This document shows positions 16,338 through 24,717 of a DNA stretch of 64,000 bases, in pieces (within the stretch, counting starts at the first letter, position 1; each line of letters begins with the position of its first letter). Below the pieces are notes generated by a model. It searched no databases, was not told the DNA's origin, and was given only the letters and a program-made list of their open reading frames with translations. Origin of the DNA: Bacillota bacterium (GTDB taxonomy: Bacteria; Bacillota; Clostridia; Christensenellales; SZUA-584); assembly GCA_023399095.1 (NCBI GenBank), contig JAEWQS010000081.1:1-64000 (forward strand), given 5' to 3'. The position numbers were made by a program, and so were the translations under genes.

Positions 16338-16963
16338 ACGTTCTCACTCTCTGCCGTGCCCGGCTCATTTGCGGGAGAAGGGTGTACCCGCACCTTTCGG
16401 CAATGGCGGCATACGCAGCCGTCCCACACATGCTCTTGCTCTTATCCGCAAAGCACCTCTTGCAATCACTTGGCTGCATCCCTGTGGCGCAGCAGACGTT
16501 TTTTTCTTTGGTCGAGCTCCTGGCTTTTTGGCTCCATGGCATCGCCGTCCGCATCCTTCTGCTCAACCGGAGCAGCATGCCGCATCAGATAATCGAGTAT
16601 GTCCTTGCGCGCCTCTTCGTCATCCTCCGCCGTAAGCCACGGCTCCGGCCCAGCATATTCTAGATGCGCCTGCGCTATTGTACGCACAAAGTCGCTTTTA
16701 TCCGTTAAAGATATGCACCGCAGCAACCGCTTGTCTGTCAGCCGCTTCACCGCCTCGGCTCGCACGCTGTCGCTCGGATCGCCCCGTGCGATCAATGCCA
16801 TTAAGCCTTGGTCTTGCAGCTTATTAACAATGCCAAAACGCACATTCTCGTACGAACTTTTGCGCCACATCCGCATCAGGCGGCGGCTGGCGTCTGTTTT
16901 TTCCAGCTTCCGAAGCTGGTATGCTTCCCTGAGCTTGTGCCAAAACGCAAGCCCCATTGTCAT
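16334..16963 (-). pseudogene. Short HEAT-like protein with zinc-ribbon tail, frameshifted
   Basis: From the ATG at 16963 (AAAGGA just before; a second ATG at 16957 is possible) the frame encodes about 165 residues opening Met-Gly-Leu-Ala-Phe-Trp-His-Lys-Leu after Met-Thr, with HEAT-like units (Val-Arg-x-x-Ala-Val-Lys-Arg-Leu-Thr-Asp-Lys). It stops at 16466. Beyond the stop, a second frame encodes Asp-Cys-Lys-Arg-Cys-Phe-Ala-Asp-Lys, and then the original frame encodes Glu-His-Val-Trp-Asp-Gly-Cys-Val-Cys-Arg-His-Cys-Arg-Lys-Val-Arg, ending in a TGA that overlaps the next start. Two compensating frameshifts would give one 209-residue protein with a zinc-ribbon end. Whether they are real is unknown. 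Confidence 0.6.
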
Positions 16964-17204
16964 CGTTCCTTTTCCTGCCCGCAGATGGTGCACTGCAGCC
17001 ATTTTGGCTTGTCGTACCCGCAGGGGGGCCTTGCAGCAGATCCGGGTCGCCGCCGTAATCAGGGTCGCCATAGCTGAGGCCGTAGTTAACATAAGGAAGA
17101 TATTCCGTTCCTCCGCACCTCGGACATTCCATCAGTATTGGCAATACCGCCAGTAGAATCGGCAAAATATCCAGCGCTTCCTTAAAAGCCCGCTTCCTAT
17201 TCAT
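16960..17204 (-). pseudogene. Zinc-ribbon gene with slipped C tract
   Basis: Start ATG at 17204 overlaps the stop of the upstream gene (ATGA). The frame has a hydrophobic N-terminal segment (Leu-Pro-Ile-Leu-Leu-Ala-Val-Leu-Pro-Ile-Leu) and a Cys-Pro-Arg-Cys-Gly knuckle. At a run of six C the frame is lost; with seven C it would continue Pro-Cys-Gly-Tyr-Asp-Lys-Pro-Lys-Trp-Leu-Gln-Cys-Thr-Ile-Cys-Gly and stop at 16960, overlapping the next start. The intact product would have about 81 residues, two zinc knuckles and one possible membrane or signal segment. The homopolymer makes phase variation or a sequencing slip equally plausible. Confidence 0.6.
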
Positions 17205-17689
17205 TCCTCCTCCGCCAGTACCGCGTAGGCAGTGCGGAACCCCTCGCACATGCGTGCCATGTCCAGATAACACACTTTCCGCGTAGTAAAATATAATTTG
17301 AGCCAAAGATACTGCGCCTCCCACAGCGTTATCGTATCCTGTTCAAGGTCGGAATTCGGGTGGATGTGGATATCCATCAGCACCTGCGCCAGCACCGCGT
17401 TGGCGTCTTCGCTGTCCGACTTTTTCACTTCGCGCCGCATCATTCCCTCCGCCTTGCGGTAGCCCCGCCATGCCGCCTCAAACAGATGTTTTGAATCGTT
17501 GTTGAGACATGCATCAAAATGCTTGCACCCCTCGCAGTACTTGCCCTCGAACGCCGAGTCGCACGGCGACACAAAATCCGTGCCGTTTTCCTCGATGTCC
17601 CGAGCGCGGGCCTCCAGCTTGCCCGCCTCTTTGTGCATTTTGTAGATCCCGGCTACCCTTGGATCGTCCAGGACGTTACGGTTACTCAT
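17201..17689 (-). CDS. Unknown helical protein with Cys cluster (162 aa)
   Basis: No family recognised. The protein is mostly helical and hydrophilic. It has a cysteine cluster near residues 43-61 (Cys-x8-Cys-x2-Cys-x5-Cys), which could hold zinc or an iron-sulfur cluster. A Trp-Glu-Ala-Gln-Tyr-Leu-Trp-Leu helix is near residue 125. The start is preceded only by a weak GGTGAG, and an 18-codon ORF overlaps it, so coupling to that ORF may matter. Its stop overlaps the next start. Confidence 0.55.
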   Translation of the reverse strand: MSNRNVLDDPRVAGIYKMHKEAGKLEARARDIEENGTDFVSPCDSAFEGKYCEGCKHFDACLNNDSKHLFEAAWRGYRKAEGMMRREVKKSDSEDANAVLAQVLMDIHIHPNSDLEQDTITLWEAQYLWLKLYFTTRKVCYLDMARMCEGFRTAYAVLAEEE

Positions 17690-17738
17690 AGCTCACCACG
17701 CAGTGCGGACAAACTAGAATAAAATATCTCAGGCACAT
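17682..17738 (-). CDS. 18-residue upstream peptide
   Basis: An ATG at 17738 lies seven bases after GGCGGG and opens an 18-codon frame containing Val-Cys-Pro-His-Cys. Its TAA overlaps the ATG of the next gene in the arrangement TATGAGTAA. This looks like a coupling peptide for a gene that has a weak site of its own, or the remnant of a zinc-knuckle gene. Confidence 0.35.
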   Translation of the reverse strand: MCLRYFILVCPHCVVSYE

Positions 17739-17859
17739 TATTATACCCGCCTTTCTGATTCGTTCGAATCCTGATAAAACCGGCTTTCTTCACAGCCTTA
17801 TCCGGGCATCACCGGATGGCTCAAATATGCTTTCACGCCGTCCCATGCCGAACGAGGCC

Positions 17860-18291
17860 CTATTCAGCGCCCAATACCGGAAGCTCAAAGTTCGCCAGCA
17901 CGTTCTGCGCCTCGGCAATCTCCATATTTCGGGCAAGGCAATAAATAATCACGGCGTCGCGTTTGATTTTGGGGTATAAGGAGGTGTGCCGTGCCGCTTT
18001 CAGTAATTGCTGGGTTTCTTCTACATCCAGTCCAAAGCCGAAGGCAAGCTGGATCACCTTGTCCCGCGAAGGCCTTCTTCTGCCGCTGAAAAGCTGATGC
18101 CCATATGTTCTATCGATGCCGGCCCGCTTGATGACGCGCTCCGCAATTTCACCCCTGCCCTGGCATAACTGCCGGAGGTATTCATGAAACAAAGGAGGCT
18201 GCGTGATATCCTCATTTTCAAGAACGTCTTTGAGCTGTGTGGCTTTAAAAAGCCTGGCGAGTAGTTCGTCCGTCGTGATATCTTTCTCCAT
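17860..18291 (-). CDS. XRE-like HTH regulator, LYPK type
   Basis: A 143-residue protein with a central helix-turn-helix (Gly-Ile-Asp-Arg-Thr-Tyr-Gly-His-Gln-Leu-Phe-Ser-Gly, then Pro-Ser-Arg-Asp-Lys-Val-Ile-Gln-Leu-Ala-Phe-Gly). A conserved tail has Glu-Glu-Thr-Gln-Gln-Leu-Leu-Lys and Leu-Tyr-Pro-Lys. It is a paralogue of the protein at 28759-29220. Proteins of this type are common in Clostridia and often sit beside signalling genes. AGGAGG lies eight bases before the ATG at 18291. It stands at the head of the HEAT/zinc run and may regulate it (inference). Confidence 0.75.
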   Translation of the reverse strand: MEKDITTDELLARLFKATQLKDVLENEDITQPPLFHEYLRQLCQGRGEIAERVIKRAGIDRTYGHQLFSGRRRPSRDKVIQLAFGFGLDVEETQQLLKAARHTSLYPKIKRDAVIIYCLARNMEIAEAQNVLANFELPVLGAE

Positions 18292-18337
18292 CGGTCGCAC
18301 CTCCTTGTATATGCATTAATCGACAGTATGCTTATCC

Positions 18338-18592
18338 TTATTTGGATTCGCCCACCGCGAGCGTTAAATATCCGTTGCACTCATTGCATACGGCAATGGT
18401 TGAGTTTGCCTTTACAAGGTATGGTGCGGACTCATTTACGGAATATGTAACATCAATGTTTTGCGGACTGGTATAGTTCTTTGTGGCCGGTTCACCACAG
18501 ACGGCACAGGTCTCGGATACGAGTTTCTCACACCCTGCCAGACACGTGAGTGCCATCATCAAAATAAGAAGTGTAAAAATCAGTTTTTTCAT
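18338..18592 (-). CDS. Small lipoprotein with two Cys pairs
   Basis: An 84-residue protein with a lysine-rich N-terminus, a hydrophobic core and the lipobox Leu-Ala-Gly-Cys (Cys21), so it should be exported and lipid-anchored. The mature part has Cys-Ala-Val-Cys-Gly and Cys-Asn-Glu-Cys-Asn, which suggests an extracellular zinc ribbon. GGAG sits nine bases before ATG. Role unknown. Confidence 0.7.
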   Translation of the reverse strand: MKKLIFTLLILMMALTCLAGCEKLVSETCAVCGEPATKNYTSPQNIDVTYSVNESAPYLVKANSTIAVCNECNGYLTLAVGESK

Positions 18593-18720
18593 TTTGTGTT
18601 TCTCCTTATGAATTTATTGAAATCAGTTGTTGGATGTCCCTTATTTGGCCTTTGATACTATCGAAATATCGATCAGCGCCAAGCCGGATTGTGTAATCAC
18701 GTCATTTATCGACTGATAAG

Positions 18721-20319
18721 CTATTCGCCTACCGGCAGTGCGTACAGTTCATCGATGCTCATGCCGAAACGCTCCTGAACCCATTGCTCGAAGTATTCCA
18801 GCGGCTTATAGTACAATTCTTTCCCCTGTGATGCAAAGGCGTCGCCTACCATCCGATGCACGGTTTCGATGTCGGGATACTCCCACCCTTTTGCATCGGT
18901 GGCAGGATAATCGTCAAATGAACAATCTACATCGTCCTTTTCCAGGTAAACGTGCCATTTGCCCTCGTTGGCGAAATATTGCATCACCAGTTTATATCCG
19001 TTTACATTGGAATCGTGAAACTCGATATTCCATTCATCCGGGCTTACCCGCCATTCCGGCCTGTGGATGGCTATTTGCATATAGTGCGGCTCGGCTTGCT
19101 CGTATAGACAAATCGCACTTTCCGCGTTGGCGGTAAATCCTAACTGCTCGTAGGGCAGCGCATAGGGCGGGGGCGTCTGCTCCGGCTGCGCCGCGGTCTG
19201 ATCAAACGGCAGTGCGTAGAGCGCGTCGGCAGTTACGCCGAAGGTCATTTGAATCGTATCATTGAAAATAGGGATAGGCGCAAGCAGTATGTCTTCGGCG
19301 TCCGTTTCGCTCAGCGCGGCTGTTATCATTCTCTCAAAGCGTTCCCTGTTGTTGGAATCCACCATGAATGTACCGTCCGCCGCGTTGTAGATGTAGTTCA
19401 TCTGTTCACCATTGATGTTCATTTGAAAGACATAGGCGCTTATTTCCGGATAGTACAAGACGACCAGGGTATGCCCGCTATCCAGCATTAAGTCCATTTT
19501 TACGCATTTCGTCATATCTTCAGACTGCGGAGCGCCCCACTCGGCATGGTTGATGTTCACGCTCAACCCGTCGCGCTGAACGTCCCCATAGCTCGCCTGA
19601 TTGTTGGCGTCGTTCATGGTAAACCCAAGCTCGGCAAGCGTGAATGCAATGGTGAAATCCTTTTGCTCTAAGTTTTGGTAGATATCCGACAGCGGGAAAT
19701 AATTGTTTATGGGGCTGCCTGCAAGGTACAGATGCTTGAGTTTTGTGAGCGAAGCCAGCGGCGACACGTCGGCGATCGTCGAATGGTCCAGCATGAGAAG
19801 TTCAAGGCTCGTCAGCTTTGCAAGCGCACTATAGTCCTGCGCCGCGCAGCCCGACAAGTTAAGCCCTTTCAGGTTCGTCAGACCGGCGAGCGGCGCGATT
19901 TCGGCGACCGGGTTGCCGCCCAGCGACAGCGAGGTGAGCTTTTTAAGCCCCGCCAGCGGTGCGATGTCGGCGATCGCGTGGAACGACAGGTCGAGGCTTT
20001 CAAGGTTTCTGAAATATTCCAGCCCGCCGATATCCTTGATCGGCGCCTCTTCGGAAATGTACCGCTGCCATTCGATGCTGAGGTTCAGCCTCGTCACCGC
20101 CTCGGCATCCGCCGCCGTGATATCGCCCTCCGGCCTACCCATGGCCGCGCGCACCATCGCCTCCAGCGCCGAGTCGGCGAATACGACGGCCTTCTCCGGC
20201 GCGGCTTCGGGCTCTTCATGGGTCGGCAGGGTACCGACCGACTCGGACGTCGGCGGCGAACAGGCCGCCAGTGTTCCAGTCAGCGCAATCAATATGAGGA
20301 TCGTCAAAAACCTTTTCAT
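18721..20319 (-). CDS. LRR lipoprotein (532 aa)
   Basis: Signal peptide with lipobox Leu-Ala-Ala-Cys (Cys20), a Ser/Pro/Glu linker, then a short helical cap and about five leucine-rich repeats of the internalin/SDS22 type (residues 85-205: Leu-x-x-Leu-x-Leu-x-x-x-x-Ile-x-Asp-Ile-x-Pro-Leu). The C-terminal 320 residues have two related halves, each ending near Phe-Gly-x-x-x-Asp-x-Leu-Tyr-Ala-Leu-Pro. It should be anchored on the outer face of the membrane and bind a ligand through the repeats. The next gene upstream is a close paralogue, so the pair arose by duplication. Confidence 0.8.
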   Translation of the reverse strand: MKRFLTILILIALTGTLAACSPPTSESVGTLPTHEEPEAAPEKAVVFADSALEAMVRAAMGRPEGDITAADAEAVTRLNLSIEWQRYISEEAPIKDIGGLEYFRNLESLDLSFHAIADIAPLAGLKKLTSLSLGGNPVAEIAPLAGLTNLKGLNLSGCAAQDYSALAKLTSLELLMLDHSTIADVSPLASLTKLKHLYLAGSPINNYFPLSDIYQNLEQKDFTIAFTLAELGFTMNDANNQASYGDVQRDGLSVNINHAEWGAPQSEDMTKCVKMDLMLDSGHTLVVLYYPEISAYVFQMNINGEQMNYIYNAADGTFMVDSNNRERFERMITAALSETDAEDILLAPIPIFNDTIQMTFGVTADALYALPFDQTAAQPEQTPPPYALPYEQLGFTANAESAICLYEQAEPHYMQIAIHRPEWRVSPDEWNIEFHDSNVNGYKLVMQYFANEGKWHVYLEKDDVDCSFDDYPATDAKGWEYPDIETVHRMVGDAFASQGKELYYKPLEYFEQWVQERFGMSIDELYALPVGE

Positions 20320-20351
20320 GCTCTTTCCCTCGTAATAGCGCGGACTACCGC

Positions 20352-21980
20352 TTATTGTTTGGGCAGCGCGTAAAGTTCATCTATGCTCTTTCCAAAAAGC
20401 TTCATAACCCATTGCTCAAAGTGGGCAAGCGGTTTATCGCGGAAGCCGTCGCCCTGAGTGCCAAAAACTGCGTTGAATACAGCAGGCACATCGTCGGGAT
20501 AGCCGCCGTATTCGCCTGTCGCCGGATAGTAGTCATAAGACGCGCTCACCGTGCCATCGTTTTTGTCGGCGGATATATGGTACATAATCTTTCCGGGGTC
20601 ATGCTCGAGACCGTTGGGATGGTATGTTACTCTCAAAGAATAACCGTTCACGTCGGTGTCCATAAGCTCAATGTTCCAGTCGTCTGGGAACTCGCCCCAT
20701 TCCGGGCGCGCGATTGCGACAGACGCATAGTGTGGCTCGCGCTGCTCGTACACGCCGCACGTTCCGGCGTCGTCAAAGCCAAACCCTAAGCCCATAAGCG
20801 AGTTTTCAGATGCCTCGGGTTGTTCGGGCGGCGCTTCGGATTCCCGCGGCAGCGTGTAAAGCGTGTTGGCAGAAACCCCGAAGGTGTCCGTCATAACGCG
20901 GTCAAAATCCTTTATGGGCGTCAGTAGAAGATACGGATCTACCTCATCATACGCTTCCTCAATAAAGGCGTTGGCTCTATCCTCGCCGTATTCCACATTC
21001 ATTGCGTCGCTCTTAACGTCAAATGTGTATCGAAAGTCCTGCGGGCTGAAAACAAGGAACTGTTTTTCGTCGGGATAATAGATGACCGTGATTTCGTTTT
21101 CTGTTCCATGATTTTTGCACAGCAGGACAGCGCTTGCCGCTTCCTTCATTGCGGGCTCGCCCCACTCCGCGCGGTTGACCCAAACATACATTTCATCCGT
21201 TTTATAGCCCTCCACCGCGCTGTCAATGGCAACGAATCCAAGCTCCCTCAATGAGGCGACAATGGAGAAGTCCTTTTCTTCGAGGTTGGAATAAATCGCC
21301 GAAAGCGGCGAATAATCGCTGACGGGGCATTCCGCCAACTGCAGCTTTTTCAATTTGGTAAGCGTGGAAAGCGGGGATACGTCGCTGACCTGCGTGTTGG
21401 CAAGGCCTAACCACCACAGCTCCGTCAAGCCGGAAAGCATACTAACATCACTTATCGTTGAATGTTCAAGCAGCAGCATACCCAAGCCGGTCAGGTTTGC
21501 AAGCGGGGTATAGTCCTGTGCTTGGCAGTTGAAAAGCGTCAGCGAGCCAAGATTTGCAAGCCCGGAGAGCGGCTTTATATCGGCTACGGGATTTCCGCCC
21601 AGCGATAGGTTGGTGAGTTTAGTAAGCCCCGCAAGAGGCGATATGTCTGTGATCGCATGGAAATGCAGCTCAAGGTTTTCGAGGTTTTTGAAATTCTCCA
21701 AGCCGGAGATGTCCTTGATTTGCGTGTCCGGGGCAGGCTCCTGCTGCCAATCAATGCCGAGCTTCAATTCCGTTACCGCCTCCGCCTCGGCAAGCGTAAT
21801 GTCGCCCTCTAGCTTGTTCATGGCAGCGCGCACCATTTCCTCCAGCAAGGGGTCGGAAAAAACGACCGTTTTTTCAGGCTCGGGTGTCTGCGTTACCTCC
21901 GGCTTGGACGACGGCTGTGAACACGCCGCCAAGGAAGCTGCCAGTAGAATGAGTAATAATACTGATATAAACCGTTTCAT
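20352..21980 (-). CDS. LRR lipoprotein (542 aa)
   Basis: Same plan as the gene downstream: lipobox Leu-Ala-Ala-Cys at residue 20, cap, leucine-rich repeats (about 85-235, one unit more than its neighbour), then two halves each closing with Phe-Gly-x-x-x-x-x-Leu-Tyr-x-Leu-Pro. The second ending is identical to the neighbour's Ser-Ile-Asp-Glu-Leu-Tyr-Ala-Leu-Pro. AGGAGG lies seven bases before the ATG at 21980; the frame is open upstream but has no better start. It is probably a surface sensor or adhesin. The cap and repeat region also resembles the outer domain of the kinase at 27138-28766. Confidence 0.8.
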   Translation of the reverse strand: MKRFISVLLLILLAASLAACSQPSSKPEVTQTPEPEKTVVFSDPLLEEMVRAAMNKLEGDITLAEAEAVTELKLGIDWQQEPAPDTQIKDISGLENFKNLENLELHFHAITDISPLAGLTKLTNLSLGGNPVADIKPLSGLANLGSLTLFNCQAQDYTPLANLTGLGMLLLEHSTISDVSMLSGLTELWWLGLANTQVSDVSPLSTLTKLKKLQLAECPVSDYSPLSAIYSNLEEKDFSIVASLRELGFVAIDSAVEGYKTDEMYVWVNRAEWGEPAMKEAASAVLLCKNHGTENEITVIYYPDEKQFLVFSPQDFRYTFDVKSDAMNVEYGEDRANAFIEEAYDEVDPYLLLTPIKDFDRVMTDTFGVSANTLYTLPRESEAPPEQPEASENSLMGLGFGFDDAGTCGVYEQREPHYASVAIARPEWGEFPDDWNIELMDTDVNGYSLRVTYHPNGLEHDPGKIMYHISADKNDGTVSASYDYYPATGEYGGYPDDVPAVFNAVFGTQGDGFRDKPLAHFEQWVMKLFGKSIDELYALPKQ

Positions 21981-22118
21981 GTTCTGTCCTCCTATATTTT
22001 TTATCGCTTCATATAGCGTATGAAGCATACTGCACACTCCTGTCTTTATCATCCGCGGTTGATTTTCGTTGCTTCGGGTCATCATGGCCAGAAGTTGGCG
22101 CAGGCCGTGTAGCCCATT

Positions 22119-23206
22119 TTAGATCTCCGCTAATCGTTCCCTCGCAACCATGCGCAAATCTCCAACGATTTGCACAATCTTTGTATCGTAGCTGTCATAA
22201 TGCACATAATCCAAAATGGTGTATGTGTAGCTATATCCTTCGGAATCATGACTTTCAACGATTTCAGTTAGTATGCCTTTGTCGAGCAGCGTTTTAACTC
22301 CCCAATGGCGCATTATGCCAATCTCTTTACTATTGCGAACAATGCCCGACAATATTTCTGTGAACATATCAATATTCTCGATTGCAGCTTCAATAACGCT
22401 TCTCTACGCGGAGAATATGAAGAGTAATATATTCCTCCAATACTGGGTCTATATGGCTCTTTTATATCAATGTTTTTTGCAATCTTCATTAACAAGTTTT
22501 CATCTTCAATTTTTGAGGACGCCATTGTTGCTACGCAAGAGCTTTGCGCTCTTTCGGCAATACCTGCCAATAATGCCTCATCGGTGATTTTTCCAATCAG
22601 CTCACTTGCTACTTTCATTTGCGTTTCGTACGTGTCCCATTGCATACGCTTGGCGTCCTCATACATCATCACAATATCGGAATATATGCCTTGCGCGAGG
22701 CACCGATTGTTTAGTTTATCAGCTGCCCTTATACGCGAAAAAACATGTGCATCCGACTGCGCAATGTGAAGCAATACATCTTGGTCGGTCAATTTCTCTA
22801 TGGCGTTTTCCTTTATTCCTGCAAAAGCATAGCCATAAGCGGGACAAGGTTTTTGCGCTATATGTGCCAATTCTTTTTGGTCGGTCAGTTTTTCTATAGC
22901 CTTTTCCTTTAGTTTTGCCCAATCATAGTCATAAGCGGGACAAGGCTCTTGCACTATACATGCCAATTCTTTTTGGCTGGTCATTTTTTCGACAGCTTTT
23001 AAGCGCACTTCAAAAGTAAGCACGTTTTTTACTATCTCGGTAAGTTTAGCTTGGTCGGTCATTTTTTCAACAGCTGTTAAACGCACTTCCAAAATAAGCG
23101 CGCTTTTTGCTATTTCGGTAAGTTGAGCTTGATCGTCTTCTTTTTCAACAGCCTTTAATGCTTTTTCCAAGTTATTACTTAACCATGCCGGTCTGAAAAG
23201 CCCCAT
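22119..23206 (-). pseudogene. HEAT-like repeat gene with frameshift
   Basis: From the ATG at 23206 the product opens Met-Gly-Leu-Phe-Arg-Pro-Ala-Trp-Leu-Ser with Glu-Lys-Ala-Leu-Lys-Ala-Val, then very regular HEAT-like units (Ala-Val-Glu-Lys-Met-Thr-Asp-Gln-Ala-Lys-Leu-Thr-Glu-Ile). Near 22400 the frame is lost after Arg-Arg-Glu-Ala; the neighbouring frame continues Glu-Ala-Ala-Ile-Glu-Asn-Ile-Asp-Met-Phe-Thr-Glu-Ile and runs to 22119. One added base restores a protein of about 362 residues. This is the clearest repeat consensus in the island, and the A/T-richer codons suggest a more recent arrival. Decay and sequencing error both fit. Confidence 0.65.
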
Positions 23207-23239
23207 GATATTTCCTCTATTCTATTCAAATCTGTCACA

Positions 23240-24451
23240 TTAAAACCGGCTCGTCCATAACACGGAACCTGCGCTGCCCTCGCGCTGCAGATCATCAACG
23301 CTTTCCTGTGCTTTTCTGCAATCCTCTTGTAACTGTTTCAATTTTGCCAGCTGCTCCGCTGAGAACACCGATTTATCCTTAATGAGATGAAACGCGATAA
23401 GCCGTTTCGCGCTGCTAAGGCGAGCGCAGGCGGCTACCTTCGCGAGCATATCCCGGGAACCGATGCTGTGGGCTACTCTTTGTATAAACAGGTTTTCCGG
23501 GCAACGCGCCACCGCCTCCAACATGCTGTCATCATCCGGGGCAATCCGGCACAGGCGTTCACAGGCGGCAGCCCGGCGGCTTTCCTCATTATCACTGCGC
23601 GCAATTTCAAACAGCAAATCGATGTCGCTAAGCGACTCCAGCGCCACATAGCTTATCACGCTGTCCTTGTTTTCCAGCAGTTTTTTCACGGTCGCTTGAT
23701 CGGTCAGGTGCCGTATCGCCGCATACCGCACGTTTTTATCCTCGTGAGTATCGAACGCGAACGTCGCCAGTGTTTTCTGGTCGGCAATGCGGCTGATTGC
23801 GGCCTGCCGCAGCTCCCAATGAATGCTCTTATTCCGGGCCAGTCGCATCACGCATTCCTGATCGCGCAGATATAGAATCGCCCTGCGCACACCCGGTGGC
23901 TGTGACAGGATGTCATAGGATAAACGAAACTCGATGGCTTCCAATGCGGTATGGTCGGCGGTGGCATCGCCGCCTTTATACAGCTCAAACAGCCTGTCCA
24001 GCGCATAGTCCCGCAAGCACACGTCTCCCGCGTACTTCGCAACATCAAGCAGCCGTTTAAGTTCCGTCAGCATGGATATCGCCGCATGGCGCTCCTCATA
24101 GGAAACGGATTGATCACCCGCTATGCGATGCAGTACGCTCTGTTCGCCGATACGGTGAATGGCATATATCCGCACCTCGCGGTTGACGTCATCTCTCGCG
24201 GCCTTTAGAATAAGCTCCGTATCTCCAACCTTGCCAAGCGCGCTTATGCGCAGCGCGGACGACCGGTCATGCAGGGCAATGTGCGCGATAAAACGCTCGT
24301 CGGTGATGCGGCGCAGCGCGTATTCCCGGATTCCATCGCCGACATCCGCATTGACTACCGTCATCAGCACCGTTTGGTCAGTCATTTTTTCTACCGCTCG
24401 TTTCGCTTTTTCGGCGTTACTGCTTTGCCACGCGGGCTTGAAAATACTCAT
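23240..24451 (-). CDS. HEAT-like repeat protein (403 aa)
   Basis: AAGGAG lies six bases before the ATG at 24451. The product opens Met-Ser-Ile-Phe-Lys-Pro-Ala-Trp-Gln-Ser, with Glu-Lys-Ala-Lys-Arg-Ala-Val-Glu-Lys-Met-Thr-Asp-Gln, then about ten HEAT-like units containing Val-Arg-x-x-Ala-Ile and Arg-Ile-x-Asp-x-x-x-Leu. The last 60 residues are a charged helix that could form a coiled coil (Gln-Leu-Ala-Lys-Leu-Lys-Gln-Leu-Gln-Glu). No CHxD ending. It is the first of the HEAT family genes in the direction of transcription. Confidence 0.75.
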   Translation of the reverse strand: MSIFKPAWQSSNAEKAKRAVEKMTDQTVLMTVVNADVGDGIREYALRRITDERFIAHIALHDRSSALRISALGKVGDTELILKAARDDVNREVRIYAIHRIGEQSVLHRIAGDQSVSYEERHAAISMLTELKRLLDVAKYAGDVCLRDYALDRLFELYKGGDATADHTALEAIEFRLSYDILSQPPGVRRAILYLRDQECVMRLARNKSIHWELRQAAISRIADQKTLATFAFDTHEDKNVRYAAIRHLTDQATVKKLLENKDSVISYVALESLSDIDLLFEIARSDNEESRRAAACERLCRIAPDDDSMLEAVARCPENLFIQRVAHSIGSRDMLAKVAACARLSSAKRLIAFHLIKDKSVFSAEQLAKLKQLQEDCRKAQESVDDLQREGSAGSVLWTSRF

Positions 24452-24503
24452 ATCCAACTCCTTCAAAGCGCGATTTGTTGCTTGTCTGCAAAGCGATTGT
24501 GTC

Positions 24504-24717
24504 CTACCGCTTTTTCAAATCGACAGCGGGAATATACTCCTCGCCCCGGTTTCCGGCCGCTTCTTCAGTGCCGCAAAATGCAAACGCAGCGCTATTCTCT
24601 TACTTCCCCAAGTTGAAATAACGGCGTTTCATCGCCCCAACCAGAGCAACTCCAGCCAATATGGCCGCACTTAGTGCACTTGTATTGCCAAACTTCTCTT
24701 GTTTCATAATTATCCAT
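24504..24717 (-). pseudogene. Zinc-ribbon protein sharing the NUDIX tail, frameshifted
   Basis: A frame from about 24717 encodes Met-Asp-Asn-Tyr-Glu-Thr-Arg-Glu-Val-Trp-Gln-Tyr, then Cys-Thr-Lys-Cys-Gly-His-Ile-Gly-Trp-Ser-Cys, and stops at 24592. The next frame continues with Phe-Cys-Gly-Thr-Glu-Glu-Ala-Ala-Gly-Asn-Arg-Gly-Glu-Glu-Tyr and ends at 24504. The same Gly-Thr-Glu-Glu-Ala-Ala-x-Asn-x-Gly-Glu-Glu-Tyr unit closes the NUDIX protein upstream, so a module was duplicated. One extra base separates the frames. No strong ribosome site is seen for the start, which could lie further upstream. Confidence 0.45.

Noticed and set aside
17750..17775. tRNA T-arm-like sequence TTCGAATCC
   Set aside because: The flanking bases cannot form the five-pair stem and no acceptor or anticodon arm fits around it. 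It is part of a short palindrome.
22787..23150. CRISPR-like regular repeats
   Set aside because: The periodic similarity is protein-coding (HEAT units of a minus-strand gene) with no constant repeat and spacer lengths.
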